Below, one piece after another: positions 60,679 through 64,000 of a stretch of 64,000 nucleotides of DNA. The translations under genes and the position numbers were made by a program. How positions within the stretch are numbered: position 1 is the stretch's first letter; each line of letters opens with the position of its first letter. The DNA comes from Massilia sp. METH4 (GTDB taxonomy: Bacteria > Pseudomonadota > Gammaproteobacteria > Burkholderiales > Burkholderiaceae_D), in NCBI RefSeq assembly GCF_037094685.1, contig NZ_CP146614.1, positions 4,960,001 to 5,024,000 on the forward strand, in the 5' to 3' direction. The notes beneath the pieces are model-generated. The model had not been told where the DNA came from. It ran no database searches and worked only from the letters and a program-made list of their open reading frames with translations.

Positions 60679-61809
60679 ATGGACTTTGAACTGAAGGAGG
60701 AACAGCGGCAACTGGCCGACGCGCTGCGCCGCTGGATCGAACGCGACTACACGTTCGAGACGCGCCGGAAGATCGTCCATTCGCCGTCCGGCACGTCCAC
60801 GCAGGCGTGGAACACGATGGTCGAGCTGGGCCTGACGGCGCTGCCGGTGCCGGAAGCGCAGGGCGGCTTCGGCGGCAGCGCGGTGGACATGTTCGTGGTG
60901 ATGCAGGAGCTGGGGCGCGGCCTCGTGGTCGAGCCGTACTTCCCCACGGTGCTGGGGGCGCGCATCCTGCAACTGGCCGGCGGCCAGGAAGAACTGCTCC
61001 AACGGGTCGCCGCGGGGCAGGCGAAGCTGGCCTGCGCGTTCGGCGAGGCGCAGTCGCGCCACGACCTCTCCGACATCGCCACGAAGATGACCGGGCCGGC
61101 CGATGCGCCGGCGGTGTCGGGCGTGAAGACCGGCGTGGAGGGCGGCGGCCAGGCGGATTGCTTCATCGTGTCGGCGCGCGGCCATGGCGGCCAGCGCGAC
61201 CGCGACGGCATCGCGCTGCTGCTGGTCGAGGAAGACACCACCGGCCTCGTGATCCGCGACGGCCGCACGATCGACGGCCGCCGCACGGCCGGCGTCACGT
61301 TCGACCACGCCCCGGCCACGCTGCTGGCCGGCCCCGGCGATGCCTGGCCGCTGCTGGAGGCGGCGGCCGATTACGGCGCGGCGCTGCTGTGCGCGGAAAG
61401 CGTGGGCGTGATGGATGCGCTGTTCGCCGCCACGCTCGACTATGTCAAGACGAGAAAACAGTTCGGCGTGCCGATCGGCAGCTTCCAGGCGCTGCAGCAC
61501 CGCATGGCGGACATGTTCATCCACCTGGAGCAGGCGCGCTCGATGGCCATGCTGGCCGCCGTGAAGGTCGATTCAGCCGATGCGGAAGAGCGCCGCCGCG
61601 TCGTCTCCGCCGCCAAGGCGCGCGTGGGCGAGGCGGGCCGCTTCGTCGGGCAGCAGGCGGTGCAGCTGCATGGCGGGATGGGCGTCACGGACGAGCTGCC
61701 GGCGGCGCACTGGTTCAAGCGCTTGACGGCGATCGGGGTGACGCTGGGGGATGTGGATTACCACGTGCGGCGGTTTGCGGGGCTGGAGGGGTTCCGGGTG
61801 GCGGGGTGA
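60679..61809 (+). CDS. Acyl-CoA dehydrogenase, partner subunit
   Basis: 376 residues. It carries an N-terminal helical domain and a degenerate flavin region (ACAFGEAQSRHDLSDIATKM), while LDYVKTRKQFGVPIGSFQAL and GGMGVTDELPAAHWFKRLTA are well kept. Lower conservation of the middle is typical of the partner subunit in alpha2-beta2 acyl-CoA dehydrogenases. GAGGAGACGG precedes the ATG; the gap from the previous gene is 9 bp. Substrate unknown. Confidence 0.88.
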   Translation: MDFELKEEQRQLADALRRWIERDYTFETRRKIVHSPSGTSTQAWNTMVELGLTALPVPEAQGGFGGSAVDMFVVMQELGRGLVVEPYFPTVLGARILQLAGGQEELLQRVAAGQAKLACAFGEAQSRHDLSDIATKMTGPADAPAVSGVKTGVEGGGQADCFIVSARGHGGQRDRDGIALLLVEEDTTGLVIRDGRTIDGRRTAGVTFDHAPATLLAGPGDAWPLLEAAADYGAALLCAESVGVMDALFAATLDYVKTRKQFGVPIGSFQALQHRMADMFIHLEQARSMAMLAAVKVDSADAEERRRVVSAAKARVGEAGRFVGQQAVQLHGGMGVTDELPAAHWFKRLTAIGVTLGDVDYHVRRFAGLEGFRVAG

Positions 61810-61856
61810 GAAAGCCGGACTCCGACATTGTGACATCGACTACGGCAGGGAAAACC

Positions 61857-61901
61857 GGTGTCGTACACCTTTTCTCCTGTGGAGAAAAGGTGTACGACAC
61901 C
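61857..61901. repeat. Perfect inverted repeat, 21-bp arms
   Basis: Arms 61857-61877 and 61881-61901 (GGTGTCGTACACC then TTTTCTCC, complement on the other side) around a 3-nt loop. It shares the preceding GGGAAAACC and GGTGTC core with the copies at 53638-53772. It lies in the gap between convergent ACAD and pseudopilin genes. Confidence 0.9.
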
Positions 61902-61933
61902 AAGGCATCGAGACTTCGAGCGTCCGGGTGGAT

Positions 61934-62506
61934 TCAGAAAAACACGGCGGTCCGCGTCACGATCGTGCCGTTGTTCGTGTACGGCCCCGTGGCGCGCACG
62001 GCGCCCGTTTCCGGCTTGCCGTCGTCGAGCTTGGCGTCGATCTGCTCGGCGAAGCTGTCGGGCAGGTTGTCGAAGCGGATGCCGTTGCCGCCGCGGCCGC
62101 CGACCACGTCGTTGTAGATGTACACGGCGCCGCCGTGCGCGCTCGTCATGAAATCGGTGGTGCCGTTGAACGAGCCGGTGATGAAGCCGCCCAGCGCCAG
62201 GTGCTGGGGGGCGAGCTGGTATTCGGCGATCTGGCCATCGCCATTGCCGTTGCCGCTCGCGCCGGGCACATGGGCCACGGCCTGGGCATCGTCGCCGGGC
62301 AGGGCGCGGAACTTGTCCTGGTAGGCGTTGACGGCGGCCTGCAGCGAGGTGGCCTGCTGGATCACGTTCTTGACCTTGGCGTTGTCGATCAGGCTCTGGC
62401 CCTTCAGCACGCCGCCGAGCAGCAAGCCGATAATGACGAGCACGATCGCGATCTCGACCAGCGTGAACCCGTGTGACCGGGCCGGGTGGAGCGAAATAGG
62501 TTGCAA
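61934..62506 (-). CDS. Type IV pilin-like pseudopilin
   Basis: 190 residues. A prepilin leader with cleavage before Phe (SHGFTLVEIAIVLVIIGLLLGG) is followed by a hydrophobic helix, then a globular domain with Gly/Asn-rich loops (VPGASGNGNGDGQIAEY). The Glu at position 5 of the mature protein is the assembly residue of type II secretion/type IV pilus pseudopilins. No other pilus or secretion gene is present, so it is isolated or marks the edge of a cluster outside the window. Confidence 0.9.
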   Translation of the reverse strand: MQPISLHPARSHGFTLVEIAIVLVIIGLLLGGVLKGQSLIDNAKVKNVIQQATSLQAAVNAYQDKFRALPGDDAQAVAHVPGASGNGNGDGQIAEYQLAPQHLALGGFITGSFNGTTDFMTSAHGGAVYIYNDVVGGRGGNGIRFDNLPDSFAEQIDAKLDDGKPETGAVRATGPYTNNGTIVTRTAVFF

Positions 62507-62559
62507 AGTATTACTCCTAGCTACTATCCAATAGCACGCATCTTACAGCCCCGGTGGGT

Positions 62560-63258
62560 TTAGCGCATCTGCCCGCGTGTCCGGTGCGCGGCCGCCCCCT
62601 CCAGCGCGCGCAGGCGCCCCTCGAGGAAGCGGATTTCGTTGGGGTCGTCGACCGTGCCGGAAGCCAGCAGCGCCCCGGCGACGGCCCGCGCACTGTCGAG
62701 TTCGTTCATGTCTTCCAGGATGAACAGCTCGAGCTGGCGCGCCCAAGGCGGCGCGCCGGGCGCGTGCAGCCGGAGGGCCTGCGCATAGCGCCGCGCCAGC
62801 GCCATGTCCTGCAGCCGATGGCGCGCTACCAGGGCCGCCTGGCCCATGTCGGGCCAGCGGTGCGCCGGATCGGCGGCAAAGGCCCGCTCCACGACCGCGA
62901 GCATGACCCGCACCCGCGCCGGGTCTTGCACCGCCGCATAGACCTGGCTTGCCGCCACCAGCGGTTGCCGGCTGCGCGGGTCGAGTGCCAGCGCGCCGTC
63001 CAGCCAGCCGGCAACGTGGCCGTAATCGAGCTCGCGCAACGGGATGCCGGCATCGAAGGCATGCAGGTACAGCATCACGGCGCGGGCCGCCGCCGGGCCG
63101 TCACCCAGGCTGGCCAGGCGCAGCGCGACGGCGGGTGGCGCGGCCGGCAGCGCGGCCGCCGGTGCCGGCGGGGCGGAAACCAGGGCGTGCAGAGCACACT
63201 GCGCGCCCAGGGCGGCCAGCAGCAGCGCAAGCACGGCGGCGGGAGCCCGGCGGCGCAT
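62560..63258 (-). CDS. Hypothetical exported helical-repeat protein
   Basis: 232 residues with a signal peptide or anchor (AVLALLLAALGAQCALHAL). The mature part is Ala-rich and helical, with TPR-like spacing of Trp, Tyr and Leu (YGHVAGWLDGALALDPR, VVERAFAADPAHRWPDM, RYAQALRLHAPGAPPWAR). It starts by ATGA overlap with the upstream permease gene (63258-63260), so it is co-translated. Probably a periplasmic or membrane-tethered accessory protein of that transporter-like system; the family is not recognised. Confidence 0.75.
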   Translation of the reverse strand: MRRRAPAAVLALLLAALGAQCALHALVSAPPAPAAALPAAPPAVALRLASLGDGPAAARAVMLYLHAFDAGIPLRELDYGHVAGWLDGALALDPRSRQPLVAASQVYAAVQDPARVRVMLAVVERAFAADPAHRWPDMGQAALVARHRLQDMALARRYAQALRLHAPGAPPWARQLELFILEDMNELDSARAVAGALLASGTVDDPNEIRFLEGRLRALEGAAAHRTRGQMR

Positions 63259-64000
63259 CAGAATTCCTTGCGGTACAGGTCGAAGAGCGCGGCGCCGCCC
63301 AGCAAGGCCAGGTAGATGGCGCTCTGGCCTGCCACGAAGGCGGCGTCGCGCGCGCTGCCGGTGCCGTAGAGCAGCCACTCGGTGCGCGCGAAAGCGTCGA
63401 GCCGGGGCAGCACGAAGGCGAGCAGGTCGGTGCCGGCCGCGATCACCCGCTGGCCGGCGTCCTGCGCCGCGCCGTGCCCGGCCTGCTGCAATGCCGTCAC
63501 GCTGCGCGCGAGCAGGTAGAAACCCGCAGTGGCGGAAAGCGAGGGCAGCGCATGCTGCAAGCTGAGGGTGCAGAACACGCCGAACGCGGCCACGATCCAC
63601 AGCTCGCCCAGCAGCGCGAAGGTCCACAGCGCCACCTGCGCCGGCGGCGCGGCCAGGGCGAGCAGGGCTCCGGCCAGGCCCGCCGGCAGCAGCGCCAGCA
63701 GGGCGCAGCCGGCCAGGCGGCCCAGCAGCCAGGCGGCGCGCGGCCAGGGCAGCGCCATCGCCAGCTCCACCTGCCGGTCGCCGTATTCGCGCACGATGGC
63801 GGTCACGGCGAAGATGCCGACCACCCCGGCGGCGGCCAGGCGCAGCAGCGCGGCCAGCAGCGCAATGCCGGTGGCGCGGCCCTCGGCCGGCACCACTTCC
63901 TGCAGGAAGCCGGCCAGCGCGACGGCGCCCAGCGCCAGCGCCGCGAGCAGCCACAGCAGGCGGCCGCGCAGCGCTTCCTTCAGCGTGGCAGCGGCGATCG
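63258..64000 (-). CDS. ABC-2-type membrane permease (5' end outside the window)
   Basis: At least 247 residues, continuing past the window edge. Six or so hydrophobic segments are visible (LWLLAALALGAVALAGF, LLAALLRLAAAGVVGIFAVT, LGRLAGCALLALLPAGLAGA, LLGELWIVAAFGVFCTL, AFVAGQSAIYLALLGGAALF) with TLKEALRGRLLW near the visible N-terminal part, a pattern seen in ABC-2 permeases. No ATP-binding subunit is in the window. Its stop overlaps the start of the next gene (ATGA). Confidence 0.7.
   Translation of the reverse strand, partial: IAAATLKEALRGRLLWLLAALALGAVALAGFLQEVVPAEGRATGIALLAALLRLAAAGVVGIFAVTAIVREYGDRQVELAMALPWPRAAWLLGRLAGCALLALLPAGLAGALLALAAPPAQVALWTFALLGELWIVAAFGVFCTLSLQHALPSLSATAGFYLLARSVTALQQAGHGAAQDAGQRVIAAGTDLLAFVLPRLDAFARTEWLLYGTGSARDAAFVAGQSAIYLALLGGAALFDLYRKEF

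Noticed and set aside
37..64000. CRISPR arrays, full insertion sequences and rRNA genes
   Set aside because: No regularly spaced direct repeats, no intact transposase and no rRNA sequence were seen.

Overview
The window is high-GC DNA coding densely on both strands. The mix of PEP-CTERM proteins, a CYTH-CHAD protein, a large GGDEF-EAL protein, Tat-exported carbohydrate enzymes and many dispersed palindromic repeats suggests a betaproteobacterium of the Oxalobacteraceae, most like Massilia or a relative. This placement is inference from gene content and sequence style. No rRNA gene is present; the one tRNA gene found is tRNA-Leu(UAA). No CRISPR array or complete insertion sequence was seen.

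Layout. 0-13 kb: plant cell-wall polysaccharide enzymes (GH2 at 59, PL26-like exo-rhamnogalacturonan lyase at 8262, second GH2 at 11028). They are interrupted by an AT-rich patch with an orphan gene (2.5-3.7 kb) and by a tightly coupled minus-strand operon of three unrecognised genes (3754-8023). A PL11 rhamnogalacturonan lyase at 54.9-56.7 kb probably serves the same substrate. 13-29 kb: CNNM/CBS membrane protein, a PEP-CTERM protein, signalling proteins (histidine kinase, GGDEF-EAL, hybrid kinase coupled to an acyl-CoA dehydrogenase), CYTH-CHAD, and a DUF2382 stress-protein pair. 28.3-33 kb: small hypothetical genes, one behind a perfect FNR-type box, then a decayed phage segment with a broken HK97-type portal gene ending 4 bp short of the tRNA-Leu gene. 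33-43.5 kb: orphan ParB-like protein, penicillin-acylase family enzyme, unknown membrane protein, a reverse transsulfuration pair (cystathionine beta-synthase and gamma-lyase/synthase), thymidine kinase, and the Prc protease. 43.5-45.5 kb: a candidate small RNA and two tandem PEP-CTERM genes. 45.7-51.3 kb: a three-subunit molybdenum aldehyde dehydrogenase (paoABC-like) convergent with a catalase that could remove its peroxide. 51.4-64 kb: an unusual NHL-propeller/M23 fusion, a diacylglycerol-kinase-like protein, PL11, a Tat-exported alpha/beta hydrolase divergent from a LysR regulator, an epimerase remnant, a two-subunit acyl-CoA dehydrogenase operon, a pseudopilin, and the start of a membrane/ABC-2 type operon that runs off the window.

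The observations most worth following are the three-gene unknown operon (3754-8023), the compact sRNA candidate with CU-rich anti-Shine-Dalgarno stretches (43698-43760), the perfect FNR box in front of a 63-residue gene (29554-29567), the ParB-like orphan with a perfect inverted repeat in its leader (32999-33018), and several families of palindromic repeats, one of which shows compensatory base changes between copies.
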